A DNA stretch of 64,000 nucleotides from Metabacillus flavus (GCF_018283675.1 NZ_JAGVRK010000001.1:248001-312000); one strand, 5' to 3'. Counted from the first letter of the stretch, positions 50,263-59,314 are shown. Notes: a model not told the origin generated them from the letters alone. Numbers and translations are program-made.

Positions 50263-50295
50263 AAAAAAAGAACTGCAGCCGCAGTTCCTTCTGAT
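50263..50295 (-). terminator. Terminator of the LCP gene
   Basis: Stem GAACTGC/GCAGTTC (50270-50276 with 50281-50287), then seven T on the minus strand. The rest of 50058-50262 shows nothing clear. Confidence 0.88.
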
Positions 50296-51245
50296 TATTG
50301 ATTTTCTCTTAAAAACTCTTGTAAAGCTGATTTATTTTCTTCCAAATCCAGTTCCAAAACCGCTCCTGCACGCTGGAAAGTCTTTGGTTCATAGGCGCCG
50401 TCAACAGGAATTCTGAGTGTTTGGATCCCTTCATCCCGATTGCTCAGATAGGACGTAGCAAGGGATAGGACTTCTCCAGAATCTATATTCGTATTAATGA
50501 AGGGCTGGATGGTACCGAGCAATTGCGGTGCTTTCACTACACCATTAATCGTAAGAAGCTCCTGAGTCACTTTTCCGAGGATTTCCTGCTGGCGCTGGAT
50601 TCGGCCAAAGTCGCTTTGGGCATCTTTTCTGAAGCGGACATAGGCTAATGTCTGCTTTCCGTCCAGACGCTGCAAACCAGGTTCTAAGATCATGCCGATA
50701 TCCTTGGACATCCGTTTTTCAACATTGACTTCAAGTCCTTCCGGGAAGGCGGTGTCGATGATTTGAGAGAAACCATTAAAATCGACTAAAGCGTAGTATT
50801 GAACATCCACATCGAAGTTTTCCTTGATGGTTTTCCTGAGTAGTTCAGGCCCGCCAATTGAATAAGCAGAGTTGATTTTCATTTTTCCATGGTCCGGTAT
50901 ATCAACATATGAATCTCTCATAATGGATACGAGCTTCGCCGTTTTCGCATCGTGATCATATTGCCCGATCATAATGGTATCGGTGCGGGATTTTTCTTCG
51001 CCGCGGGAGTCTATCCCGAGCAGCAGTACATTCATTTTGCCTTTTGTTTGAACCCCGTTAAACTCTACTTGCTTTTGGGAGACACCGGTCGCTTTCATAG
51101 ATACGTTAAGAGCAGATTTATATTCAAAATAAAAATAGAGGACAGCACTGACTAGAAGAAGGAGGAAGATCAGGAATAGGATCTTGCGCTTTTTTTTCTT
51201 GCCTTTCATTTGCTTGCCTCGGTTCAGGCGGCTTGTCTCAATCAT
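50295..51245 (-). CDS. LytR-CpsA-Psr (LCP) family wall glycopolymer transferase
   Basis: A 316-residue type II membrane protein: basic N-terminus, one transmembrane helix (about 22-41), then the extracellular LCP domain with MNVLLLGIDSR, RTDTIMI and the polyprenyl-phosphate pocket residues in SIMRDSYVDIP and RFRKDAQSDFGRIQRQQ. LCP proteins attach teichoic acids or other glycopolymers to peptidoglycan (TagTUV in B. subtilis). ATG 51245 is preferred over the adjacent GTG, with AAAGGA seven bases upstream. Confidence 0.93.
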   Translation of the reverse strand: MIETSRLNRGKQMKGKKKKRKILFLIFLLLLVSAVLYFYFEYKSALNVSMKATGVSQKQVEFNGVQTKGKMNVLLLGIDSRGEEKSRTDTIMIGQYDHDAKTAKLVSIMRDSYVDIPDHGKMKINSAYSIGGPELLRKTIKENFDVDVQYYALVDFNGFSQIIDTAFPEGLEVNVEKRMSKDIGMILEPGLQRLDGKQTLAYVRFRKDAQSDFGRIQRQQEILGKVTQELLTINGVVKAPQLLGTIQPFINTNIDSGEVLSLATSYLSNRDEGIQTLRIPVDGAYEPKTFQRAGAVLELDLEENKSALQEFLRENQ

Positions 51246-51330
51246 CACGGTTTCCTTTCCTCAATCGGTCTTGTGCATATTATATCAAAAATTGTCAAAA
51301 CGCGGAAAAACTTTACGTTATCAAACTTGC

Positions 51331-51362
51331 AAAAGAGGCCGGGTCATTTAGACACCAGCCTC
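51331..51362 (-). terminator. Terminator of the sacB-levB operon
   Basis: Eight-pair stem (51335-51342 with 51355-51362, one G-T) followed by TTTT on the minus strand. Confidence 0.7.
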
Positions 51363-51379
51363 CTAGTCAGCTATATTAT

Positions 51380-52957
51380 TTATCGGTTTGCCGAACGGAA
51401 ATGTTTAACCTCCATATTTCCAAAAACGGAAGGTCCGCCTTCAGAGAAAAGGGTGATTCCCTGATCCTTTTGTTTAGGGAACACCTGGCTTGAATGAACC
51501 GTCTTGCCGTCATCGACAAAGACCTCAACCGTCGTCTTGTCAACGAGGACCTTCACATGAACCTTTTTCTTTCCGGCATCAAAGGGTGCTTTGCTTTCTA
51601 TAAATTTCTTGCTCCCGTCAGGCTGATCGGTTAAACCTCTGTTCACGTAGGAAAGGCCTTCAGCCGGAAGGAAACCGACGTCAATGTGCCGGGCCTTATC
51701 ATCGGACTCTCTCAGTCTCAATCCGAGGTTTTGAGCATCGGACCAGCTGATATCGGCGTCGAACTGATAGGCTTCTCCTTTAATATCAAGTGTTTTAGCC
51801 CCATCAACCTCTGTTCTTTCTGCCGTTTGCTTTGATTCTGTCAGATGATCTAATGCCTCAACCGGCATAGAAGTCAGACTGTAGCTCTGATCACCCTGTT
51901 TTTTCATTTGAATTTCACGGACGATGGAATCAACGCCGTTAAAATTCTCTTTTACTGTCGGGGTATTATGCGGGTATTCCCAATTATTCATCCAGGCCAA
52001 TCCGTATCGCTTATTCAGTGGATCTTCGCTTTTTCCATCCTCAAACGTTACACCTCCGTACCAGTCAAATCCATAATCGAGCCACTGTGGCTCATTGGAA
52101 TCGGCGGTAAAAGTCCTGCCGTCATAGCTGCCTGTCCAGTACGCATACGTATTCGGTTTTCCGGCTGCTTTCCCGTTTGCACTGGTGCCCAAAACCCACT
52201 TGACCGTTCCGTCATCTGCGCGCATCCTGAATAAATCCGGGCATTCGAGGAGGCCGATGTTTTGGGTTTTAAATTCTCCGGTAAAAGACCAGTCCTTAAG
52301 ATTTTTAGATTCATAAAAACCGATTTTATCCCCTTCAGCCATCGTCATCATCCATTTTTGATTCTCTTCATCCCAAATGATTTTGGGATCCCGGAAGACC
52401 TCGGTTCCCGGATTCGACATGACCGGCTTTTCGCTGAAGGATTGAAAGGTTTTCCCCCGGTCGGCGCTGTACCATAAATATTGTTCCTGTTTGCCGCCAT
52501 CGGCAGAAGGCTGGGTAACGACAGCCACAATGGCTCCTTTTCCAAAGCCCGCCGTATTGTTTTTATCTTCAACGACAGAACCGGACCATATATCCCCGTT
52601 TTTATTTGAGAACTTCGGAATCGCTGTGCCCTCATCCTTCCAGGTCACGAGATCCTCTGATGAGGCATGCCGCCACTCGGTGCCGCCTCCGTCAGGGTAA
52701 TTCCCGTTGTATAAATAATAATAGTGATATTTCCCGTCGATAAAGATGGGTTTTTGAGGATCGTTTTTCCACTTTTCAGGCGTGCTGAAATGGTAGGTTG
52801 GGCGATAGGATGGAGCTTCCTGAGGCGGTTCTTTCATTTCATTTTGTGCTTTTTTTACCTCAGTTCCTTTCGGGGCAAAAATGAGCAGAAGAGCAATGGT
52901 CAAGGCAGCAATGGCGAACCATGTTATCGTTCTTCTATTAAATAGATACTTGTTCAC
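51380..52957 (-). CDS. levB: Glycoside hydrolase family 32 endolevanase (LevB-like)
   Basis: A 525-residue protein with an N-terminal hydrophobic anchor/signal (about 11-28), a five-bladed GH32 catalytic domain and a C-terminal beta-sandwich (about 375-520). Catalytic triad seen: nucleophile Asp66 in WKNDPQ, Asp190 in FRDP and acid/base Glu238 in ECPD. The sequence and its place downstream of sacB match B. subtilis LevB, which cuts levan to levanbiose. ATG 52957 with AAAGGAG. A hairpin precedes it, so expression may be lower than sacB. Confidence 0.93.
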   Translation of the reverse strand: MNKYLFNRRTITWFAIAALTIALLLIFAPKGTEVKKAQNEMKEPPQEAPSYRPTYHFSTPEKWKNDPQKPIFIDGKYHYYYLYNGNYPDGGGTEWRHASSEDLVTWKDEGTAIPKFSNKNGDIWSGSVVEDKNNTAGFGKGAIVAVVTQPSADGGKQEQYLWYSADRGKTFQSFSEKPVMSNPGTEVFRDPKIIWDEENQKWMMTMAEGDKIGFYESKNLKDWSFTGEFKTQNIGLLECPDLFRMRADDGTVKWVLGTSANGKAAGKPNTYAYWTGSYDGRTFTADSNEPQWLDYGFDWYGGVTFEDGKSEDPLNKRYGLAWMNNWEYPHNTPTVKENFNGVDSIVREIQMKKQGDQSYSLTSMPVEALDHLTESKQTAERTEVDGAKTLDIKGEAYQFDADISWSDAQNLGLRLRESDDKARHIDVGFLPAEGLSYVNRGLTDQPDGSKKFIESKAPFDAGKKKVHVKVLVDKTTVEVFVDDGKTVHSSQVFPKQKDQGITLFSEGGPSVFGNMEVKHFRSANR

Positions 52958-52980
52958 TTCAATTGCTCCTTTCTGGAATA

Positions 52981-53016
52981 GATAAAAGAAAATGGTGAGA
53001 ATAAACTCACCATTTT
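52981..53016 (-). terminator. Intercistronic hairpin between sacB and levB
   Basis: Eleven-pair stem (52989-52999 with 53006-53016), six-base loop, then CTTTT on the minus strand. Probably a partial terminator that lowers levB expression or protects sacB mRNA. Confidence 0.75.
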
Positions 53017-53035
53017 CCGTTCTTCTTAAGTTGTC

Positions 53036-54499
53036 TTATTTAGACTTTTTTTCAGCAGGGACTTCAAGCTGTCCCTGTTCAAGAATGCTGTCTTTCACAA
53101 CAGAAGTCTGATCGCCGTCGATGTTCAGCAAGAAGCTCGGTGCGAATGAAGATTTCTGATCCTCGAAGAATCCTCTGTTTGTAATGTAGCTTGTTACAAC
53201 AAAGTCATCACCGGATTTTTGCGGAATTGCATAGTGTGCATAGTTGAACGTTTTGTCATTCGGGTCCAGGTCATGGTGAAGCACAATGCCTGTACCGTTC
53301 AGCGGCTTGAATTTGCCTGTTAGTGAATCTGCTACATAGCCAAGCATATAGATATCTTCATTATCTACACCATCGATTGTCATTTTAGCACCGCGTGTAT
53401 CAGTGAAGAGGTACCATTTTCCTTCATGCTTGAAGATGTTTGGACGTTCGATTTCATCTGTTACTGTGTTGGAAGTAAGCAATGGCTTTTTCACACTTTT
53501 CAAAGTGTAGTCATCGTTTAGTTCGATGATTCCCATTGCTCCGTTAGCAAGCTCAGCTGTTTTCTTCTTATCACTGTTCATTAGCTTTTCTTTTTCCGCT
53601 TCATAGAAGGACTTATCTCCGCCGTAGTAGGCACGGTTAAATAGAGATTCTTCCCCTTGGTAGCCTGATTTAGTACCTGTATTTGCTTCAAATACAAGAA
53701 ATTTTTTGCCGTTTTCTTCAATATAGTGAGGATCTCTTAGCGTATGGTTATCGCCGGATTCCATTCCGCCGCCGTCCGTAAACTGCCTAATTGTCTGATA
53801 GAGTTCTCCGTCTCCGTCAAAGATGGACTTGTGGTCAGAAACTCCGTTCACCTTCAATTCTCCGGATGCAGGCTGTGACATATTCACTTGCGCTGTTGTA
53901 ATCGTTTGTTTACCTGCTTCACGATCTGAGCGGTTTGTATAGAAGAGACGCATTTCGCCGTCTTCTGTCATAATCGCAGAACCGGACCAGTCTTGATCTT
54001 TGTTTTTCAGATGAGGATCATTCGGGTTCACTTTATCGTTCTCAAATACTTTTCCGGCATTTTTCCAAGCGTCAATGGATTCATCGCCTTTTTTCTTATA
54101 GAACATATAAATCGATGTATCATTTGCGTCTTTAGGGTCACCAGCAAGACCGAAAACGATGTCGTACCCCTTATAATCTGCAACGGTTCCGTCAGCGTTC
54201 GCAAGAGGCCATGTGTCCCAGACATCCAGCTTGATTTTGTTTCCTTCTTTATCGTAGCCGACTGCAGATTCAATGTTTTTGATTTTCTTTTCGTCGAATT
54301 GAGGGACTGTATAGCGATCTTTATCCTTTGCAATTTGTCCTGGAATCTGTCCCATATCCTCACGGGTCAGTTCGCCTTGGCCGTATGCTTTATTTGAATC
54401 CTTGTATTCTTGAGCGAAAGCCTGAGCGCCCCCGCCTAATACTAAAGCAGAAGTAAGAGTTAATGCTGTCGTGCGTTTAAGAATCGTATGAATGTTCAT
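53036..54499 (-). CDS. sacB: Levansucrase SacB (GH68)
   Basis: A 487-residue secreted enzyme: signal peptide about 1-29 (ends AFA), then a GH68 five-bladed propeller. Catalytic residues: nucleophile Asp95 in VWDTW, transition-state stabiliser Asp256 in LRDP and acid/base Glu351 in DEIER. Converts sucrose to levan and glucose outside the cell. ATG 54499 is preferred over ATG 54511 because GAGGA precedes it at fair spacing. First gene of the sacB-levB pair. The leader lacks a recognisable SacY RAT site; two palindromes suggest a repressor instead. Confidence 0.95.
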   Translation of the reverse strand: MNIHTILKRTTALTLTSALVLGGGAQAFAQEYKDSNKAYGQGELTREDMGQIPGQIAKDKDRYTVPQFDEKKIKNIESAVGYDKEGNKIKLDVWDTWPLANADGTVADYKGYDIVFGLAGDPKDANDTSIYMFYKKKGDESIDAWKNAGKVFENDKVNPNDPHLKNKDQDWSGSAIMTEDGEMRLFYTNRSDREAGKQTITTAQVNMSQPASGELKVNGVSDHKSIFDGDGELYQTIRQFTDGGGMESGDNHTLRDPHYIEENGKKFLVFEANTGTKSGYQGEESLFNRAYYGGDKSFYEAEKEKLMNSDKKKTAELANGAMGIIELNDDYTLKSVKKPLLTSNTVTDEIERPNIFKHEGKWYLFTDTRGAKMTIDGVDNEDIYMLGYVADSLTGKFKPLNGTGIVLHHDLDPNDKTFNYAHYAIPQKSGDDFVVTSYITNRGFFEDQKSSFAPSFLLNIDGDQTSVVKDSILEQGQLEVPAEKKSK

Positions 54500-54634
54500 A
54501 ATCGTCCTCATTTCTTAAATGTTTTAGTTAACTTTTCCTTCCGTAAAACTCAAGGGACAAGAGACTGTAAGAAATACATAAATGATGGCTGCATCTGTAA
54601 AACAAGTGACTGAACCACTTGAGCGCAGCATTTT

Positions 54635-54650
54635 GCAGAACCGGTTCCGC
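54635..54650. promoter_or_regulatory. Palindromic operator A at the sacB transcription start
   Basis: GAACCGGTTC core (54638-54647) within a 16-base near-palindrome, just downstream of the predicted +1. CG-centred, LacI-family-like. Confidence 0.65.
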
Positions 54651-54660
54651 ATGCAACTAC

Positions 54661-54689
54661 AGAATAAAGGCTGTGCAGTTTCTCGTCAA
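54661..54689 (-). promoter_or_regulatory. Promoter of sacB-levB
   Basis: TTGACG (54689-54684), 17-base spacer and TATTCT (54666-54661). Confidence 0.7.
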
Positions 54690-54836
54690 ACTGGCCAAAA
54701 GTAACCGTTCAAATAGAATAATGGACTTTGTTTACATCTGCACATGACTAAAGATATAGATTTGGTAAAGGAAGGTGAGCAGTAAAATGAAAGACTATGT
54801 ATTCGTTTACTTTTAATAGAAGGATTCATTGAATGT

Positions 54837-54848
54837 GGAACCGGTTCC
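54837..54848. promoter_or_regulatory. Palindromic operator B upstream of sacB
   Basis: Perfect GGAACCGGTTCC, the same core as operator A, about 200 bases away. The intervening and following bases up to 55114 contain no gene that I can support. Confidence 0.6.
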
Positions 54849-55114
54849 TTTGTGTTCGCGTTTCCAAGTCCCATGAATGGTGTGTTTCCGATGGTCGGGA
54901 GAAAAGAAGGGGGATGATTAGACTATTCAGAAAACGGGTGTTAATCAGTAAAAGTGGATGTGAACTGTTTTACATGCATATTACATTTGTGCCTGCTATG
55001 TTAAGGAGTTTGGTTCGAAAGATGGATTTTAGTATTTTCCTTATCAACAAGAAAAGCAGTGAACAAGCACCTGAATCGCTTTAAGTTTTTAAAGAAGGAA
55101 TTTTCAGAAAGTAA

Positions 55115-55143
55115 TTGACGCTCTTTTTCGAGCGATGTATGCT
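55115..55143 (+). promoter_or_regulatory. Promoter of paaK
   Basis: TTGACG (55115-55120), 17-base spacer and TATGCT (55138-55143). Confidence 0.75.
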
Positions 55144-55156
55144 GAAAGTAAAAATG

Positions 55157-55175
55157 TGACGATTTTAAATGCGTC
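55157..55175 (+). promoter_or_regulatory. Candidate phenylacetate-regulator operator at paaK
   Basis: Dyad GACG..TTTAAA..CGTC (55158-55175) just downstream of the promoter. Its TGACGATTTTA half recurs at paaA. Confidence 0.6.
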
Positions 55176-55225
55176 GATAAATAAACGTCATGTAAAAATG
55201 AAATGTTACTTAAGGGGGCATATGG

Positions 55226-56551
55226 TTGATTTTGCATAGGGAAGAGACGCTTGCAAGGCATGCTTTGGAGGATCGGCAGCTGGAGGATTTGAAAAAAACG
55301 GTTCGCACTGTTTATGAGAAAAGCCTATTTTACAAGGAATGGTTGAGAAAAGCAGGTATTACCCCGGACGTGATCCAGCAGCTAAAAGATATTCAAAAGC
55401 TGCCGTTTACTCAGAAAAAGCATTTGCGCGAGTATTACCCGTTCGGATTATTTGCGGCAGATCGAAAAGATCTCATCCGTATCCATGCCTCTTCGGGTAC
55501 GTCAGGGAAACCGACGATTGTGGGGTACACGAAACAGGATATAGAAAGCTGGGCGGATTTAGCGGCAAGAGCGATCGCGATAGGAGGCGGAACGCCGGAT
55601 GGGATTTTGCACAATGCCTATGGATACGGTCTTTTCACCGGCGGACTTGGACTGCATGCTGGCGGTGAAAAGCTTGGAATGGCCGTTGTTCCGGTGTCCG
55701 TTGGGAATACGGACCGCCAAATTACGCTTATCGAGGATTTGCAGCCGGAGGTGATCTGCTGCACCCCTTCCTATGCGCTGAATATCGCGGAACGGATGAG
55801 GGAACTGGGGAAGGATCCGCGTTCATCCTCTCTTCAATACGGCATATTCGGAGCAGAGCCCTGGTCGGAGGAGATGCGAAGAACGCTTGAGGATCGGCTA
55901 GGCATAAAAGCATGCGATATTTATGGGCTGAGTGAAGTGATGGGGCCGGGGGTGGCGATGGAATGCCACGAAGCACAGGACGGACTTCATATAGCAGAGG
56001 ATCACTTTCTGGCAGAGGTCATTGATCCGGATACCTTGGAGCCGGTGCCCGAGGGACAGCCTGGCGAACTCGTCTTCACGAGTTTGAAGAAAGAAGCGAT
56101 TCCGATTATCCGCTATCGGACCGGAGACATTGCTTCCATTACGAGAGAGCCGTGCAAATGCGGGAGGACAACGGCGCGCATGTCCAGAATCAAGGGCCGT
56201 ATTGATGACATGCTGATTATCAGAGGCGTCAATGTATTTCCTTCAGAAATTGAGCACTACCTGATCACGGTACCTGAAATCAGCCCTCACTATCAGCTGC
56301 ACCTTCACAAGCATGGGCCGCTTGACGAAGTGACCCTTCATGTGGAAATAAACGAAGGCCTTTACGCAGAGGTGAAGATGGATCTCACCCATGAGAAAAT
56401 CGGTGAGCTGTGCAGGCACATTCAGCAGCTGATGCGGACGTCCTGTCTTGTATCCATCGATGTGCGCATTCTTGCACCGAAGTCGATCCCAAGGTCGGAA
56501 GGAAAGGCTGTAAGAATAATAGATGCGCGTTTTCCTCAGGCTTTTGCGTAG
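55226..56551 (+). CDS. paaK: Phenylacetate--CoA ligase
   Basis: A 441-residue AMP-forming ligase that activates phenylacetate to phenylacetyl-CoA, the first step of the pathway. Motifs: SSGTSGKPT nucleotide loop near residue 92, YGLSE near 232, YRTGD near 296 and the C-terminal IKGRIDDMLIIRGVNVFPSEIE hinge and lid. Start TTG 55226 follows AAGGGGG. Own promoter and dyad upstream; the remaining paa genes have a separate promoter 85 bases after its stop. Confidence 0.96.
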   Translation: MILHREETLARHALEDRQLEDLKKTVRTVYEKSLFYKEWLRKAGITPDVIQQLKDIQKLPFTQKKHLREYYPFGLFAADRKDLIRIHASSGTSGKPTIVGYTKQDIESWADLAARAIAIGGGTPDGILHNAYGYGLFTGGLGLHAGGEKLGMAVVPVSVGNTDRQITLIEDLQPEVICCTPSYALNIAERMRELGKDPRSSSLQYGIFGAEPWSEEMRRTLEDRLGIKACDIYGLSEVMGPGVAMECHEAQDGLHIAEDHFLAEVIDPDTLEPVPEGQPGELVFTSLKKEAIPIIRYRTGDIASITREPCKCGRTTARMSRIKGRIDDMLIIRGVNVFPSEIEHYLITVPEISPHYQLHLHKHGPLDEVTLHVEINEGLYAEVKMDLTHEKIGELCRHIQQLMRTSCLVSIDVRILAPKSIPRSEGKAVRIIDARFPQAFA

Positions 56552-56565
56552 CTTCAGGAAAATTA

Positions 56566-56594
56566 TTGAATATAATATAATGATAATATATAAT
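56566..56594 (+). promoter_or_regulatory. Promoter of the paaA operon
   Basis: TTGAAT (56566-56571), 17-base spacer and perfect TATAAT (56589-56594). Confidence 0.8.
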
Positions 56595-56612
56595 AACGTT
56601 ATAAAATCGTCA
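56595..56612 (-). promoter_or_regulatory. Candidate phenylacetate-regulator operator at paaA
   Basis: On the minus strand reads TGACGATTTTA followed by CGTT, matching the paaK site; it abuts the -10 element, a typical repressor position. Confidence 0.6.
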
Positions 56613-56635
56613 TATAATTTGAAAGGGGTATTGCG

Positions 56636-57607
56636 GTGAGCGTTACTTCCTCGTTTAATCAGCGGACCGACCAGGAGAAGTACAATCGGTTTATGGAGAG
56701 AATTGAAGCCGGCGAAAAGATTGAAGCAGATGACTGGATGCCGGATGATTACAGACTGACCTTGATTAAACTGATTTCCATGCATGGCATCAGCGAAATA
56801 ATGGGAGCGCTTCCAGAAAAGGAATGGGTCCCAAAAGCCCCGTCCTTAAGAAGAAAGCTCGGTATAATGGCGAAGGTTCAGGATGAGATGGGGCATGGCC
56901 AAATGCTGCTGCGCGTGACAGAAGACTTGATGGCTCCGCTTGGAAAAACAAGAGAAGACATTATGGAGGATCTGTTTAGCGGAGATTTAAAGTTTCATAA
57001 TGTCTTCCACATGGAAGCCCCGACATGGGCCGACGCCGGCTTAATAGGCTGGCTTGTGGACGGCGCGGCGATTATTTCGCAGACGAATATGCTCGGAGCC
57101 TCTTATGGACCCTATGCTAAGGCGCTGCAGCGAATCTGTGCGGAAGAGGTTTTCCATGCGCAGCACGGGGAATCCATTATTCTCGCATTAACAGAAGGAA
57201 CGCCGGAACAGAAGGCGATGATCCAGGACTCCCTGAACCGATGGTGGGAGGCGCTGCTTATGTTTTTCGGACCGGCAAGTGCAGCCACAACCGGTTCATC
57301 GAAACAGGACACGACCATCAAGTACAAAATCAGAACGAAAACAAATGAACAGCTCCGGCAGGATTTTTTCACAAAGTATATCCCAAGGGTTCTTTCCATC
57401 GGTTTGACGCTTCCGGATGAAACGATGCACTTCGATGAAGAACAGAAGCTGTGGATCTATAAGCAGCCGGACTGGAATGAATTCAAAAACATCATTAAAA
57501 ACAACGGGCCTAAATCGAAGGACCGCCTTCGTCTCCGCAAGCTCGCCTATGAAAATAATAAATGGGTGCTCGATGCCCTGAACATGAAAAGCCAGAATGC
57601 TATGTAG
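56636..57607 (+). CDS. paaA: Phenylacetyl-CoA 1,2-epoxidase catalytic subunit PaaA
   Basis: A 323-residue bacterial multicomponent monooxygenase-like di-iron subunit. Iron-ligand motifs DEMGHGQ (near 82) and EEVFHAQHGE (near 166) are present. With PaaC it forms the epoxidase that converts phenylacetyl-CoA to the ring 1,2-epoxide. Start GTG 56636 follows AAAGGGG. First gene of the long paa operon. Confidence 0.96.
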   Translation: MSVTSSFNQRTDQEKYNRFMERIEAGEKIEADDWMPDDYRLTLIKLISMHGISEIMGALPEKEWVPKAPSLRRKLGIMAKVQDEMGHGQMLLRVTEDLMAPLGKTREDIMEDLFSGDLKFHNVFHMEAPTWADAGLIGWLVDGAAIISQTNMLGASYGPYAKALQRICAEEVFHAQHGESIILALTEGTPEQKAMIQDSLNRWWEALLMFFGPASAATTGSSKQDTTIKYKIRTKTNEQLRQDFFTKYIPRVLSIGLTLPDETMHFDEEQKLWIYKQPDWNEFKNIIKNNGPKSKDRLRLRKLAYENNKWVLDALNMKSQNAM

Positions 57608-57622
57608 CAAGGGGTTGACCAC

Positions 57623-57976
57623 ATGACGGAAAAGCAAAGGACAGAGTTTTTTGAAGTGTTTGAGGTGTTCAGCAAGCGCACGCCATCGGCTGCTATGCAA
57701 TACCAATTCAGCCTGCTTGCGCCAAACCACGAGCTGGCGGCCGTGATGGCTCAGGAAAATTTTATGCGCCGGGAGCCGGTTGCGGACATTTGGGTCGTCA
57801 AGCGGTCGGACATCCGGAAAATGACAGAGGATGAGCGCGAATCGCTCGCCCGTCTGGATAATAAGGATTACCGGACAACAAAAGGCTACGGCTATTTAAA
57901 GAAAAAATGGCGGGAATATGAGCAGGGAATGCTCGATGAAAAAGAGATTTTGTCCTGGGGTGAGGAGAGCAAATGA
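57623..57976 (+). CDS. paaB: Phenylacetyl-CoA epoxidase subunit PaaB
   Basis: A 117-residue small subunit; the N-terminal FEVFEVFSKRTPSAAMQYQFSL stretch and the following ENFMRREP are typical. PaaB is thought to link PaaAC heterodimers. ATG 57623 follows AAGGGG. Its stop overlaps paaC by four bases. Confidence 0.95.
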   Translation: MTEKQRTEFFEVFEVFSKRTPSAAMQYQFSLLAPNHELAAVMAQENFMRREPVADIWVVKRSDIRKMTEDERESLARLDNKDYRTTKGYGYLKKKWREYEQGMLDEKEILSWGEESK

Positions 57977-58797
57977 CAAACGTTCACGATGCGCTTGAGG
58001 CAAAACAAAACGATGACTATATGAAGGCTTTGTCAGAGCTCCTTCTCCAGCTCGCCGATGATGATTTCATCACAGCTTACAGAGGCTCGGAATGGCTCGG
58101 CCTTGCCCCGCATATTGAAGAGGATATTGCGTTTTCTTCTATTAATCAGGACACGATGGGCCATGCAGCCATTTACTATCAGCTGCTGGAACAGCTCGGG
58201 TTTGGCCCGGCTGACGCTCTGGCCCACTCGCGGCATCTCCATGAACGGAGGAACGCGATTATTTTGGAAGTGGTCAACGGTCCGGGCACCTATTTGGAGG
58301 AACCGAGGTATGACTGGGCATTCACAGTTGTACGGAACTATTTTTACGATCTCTATAAAAAAATTAAACTAGAATCCTTAAAAAACTCCTCCTATGAACC
58401 TCTTGCCGAGACAGCGGTGAAAATCAACATGGAGCAATATTATCACTTAATGCACTGGGAAACGTGGTTCAGGCAGCTGACCCTTTCAGGAGGGGAAGCA
58501 AAAACGAGGATGGTAAGAGCCATTGAGAAGGTGTGGCAGGATTTTGAGGGAGTGCTGACATTTGGTGCTATTGGCGGGGAGCTGGCGAAGCATGGACTGA
58601 TCGAAGGAGAAGAGCTGCTGAAGAAGCGGTTTTACTCCAAAATTAAGCTGATTTTTGAACAGGTTCAGCTTCCGGAGCCGGCACCATGCGGCATGAAATC
58701 CGGCAACGGCCGGAATGGAGAACATACGGAGGATTTAAAGTCGGCACTCGAGGTATTATCGGAGGTTTACCGAAGTGACCCTTCGGCCGTTTGGTAA
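57973..58797 (+). CDS. paaC: Phenylacetyl-CoA epoxidase structural subunit PaaC
   Basis: A 274-residue ferritin-like protein homologous to PaaA but without the full metal site; DTMGHAAIYYQLLEQLG and YDWAFTVVRNYFYD are family segments. Partner of PaaA. Translationally coupled to paaB, with paaD starting 25 bases downstream. Confidence 0.95.
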   Translation: MTNVHDALEAKQNDDYMKALSELLLQLADDDFITAYRGSEWLGLAPHIEEDIAFSSINQDTMGHAAIYYQLLEQLGFGPADALAHSRHLHERRNAIILEVVNGPGTYLEEPRYDWAFTVVRNYFYDLYKKIKLESLKNSSYEPLAETAVKINMEQYYHLMHWETWFRQLTLSGGEAKTRMVRAIEKVWQDFEGVLTFGAIGGELAKHGLIEGEELLKKRFYSKIKLIFEQVQLPEPAPCGMKSGNGRNGEHTEDLKSALEVLSEVYRSDPSAVW

Positions 58798-58822
58798 TCA
58801 GAGGTTGGAGGCGTTGACCCCA

Positions 58823-59314
58823 ATGGATCAAGACATCATTAAAAAAATTAAAAGCGTACTCGAAACCGTGAAGGACCCTGAAATACCCTCTGTCAGTGTC
58901 ATGGATTTAGGAATGATCGAGACCATTCACTATGAATCTGGTAAAGCGGCGGTAAAGGCATTGCCGACTTTCATGGGATGCCCGGCCCTGGAAATTATCA
59001 AGAAGAATATTGTAAGCGCTATTATTGCGCTGGAAGACGTCCAGTCTGTCCAGGTTGATTTCATTTACAGTCCGCCGTGGACCTCTGACCGGATCACCGA
59101 TGAAGGCCGTGAACGGCTGAAGGAATTCGGGATTGCCCCGCCCCCGGTGTTTTTTGAAGAAACCGGCATGTGGAAGGTGGATTGCCCTTATTGCGGTTCA
59201 GGTTATACAGCCTTGGAAAATATATTCGGTCCGACAGCCTGCCGAAGCATTTTGTACTGCAAGTCGTGCAAGAACCCGTTTGAAGCGATGAAACCAATCT
59301 CTACATTAATGTAG
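58823..59314 (+). CDS. paaD: Phenylacetate degradation protein PaaD (DUF59/MIP18-like)
   Basis: A 163-residue protein: N-terminal DUF59 domain (KDPEIPSVSVMDLGMI) and C-terminal zinc-ribbon-like CPYCGS...CKSC. Needed for epoxidase activity, probably for Fe-S or di-iron assembly. ATG 58823 is chosen for GGAGG 11 bases upstream. Confidence 0.93.
   Translation: MDQDIIKKIKSVLETVKDPEIPSVSVMDLGMIETIHYESGKAAVKALPTFMGCPALEIIKKNIVSAIIALEDVQSVQVDFIYSPPWTSDRITDEGRERLKEFGIAPPPVFFEETGMWKVDCPYCGSGYTALENIFGPTACRSILYCKSCKNPFEAMKPISTLM

Noticed and set aside
54512-54660. SacY/SacT-type RAT antiterminator in the sacB leader
   Set aside because: No RAT-like sequence overlapping a strong terminator was found.
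54833-55084. 83-codon plus-strand frame upstream of paaK
   Set aside because: No ribosome-binding site, atypical composition, and it overlaps operator B.
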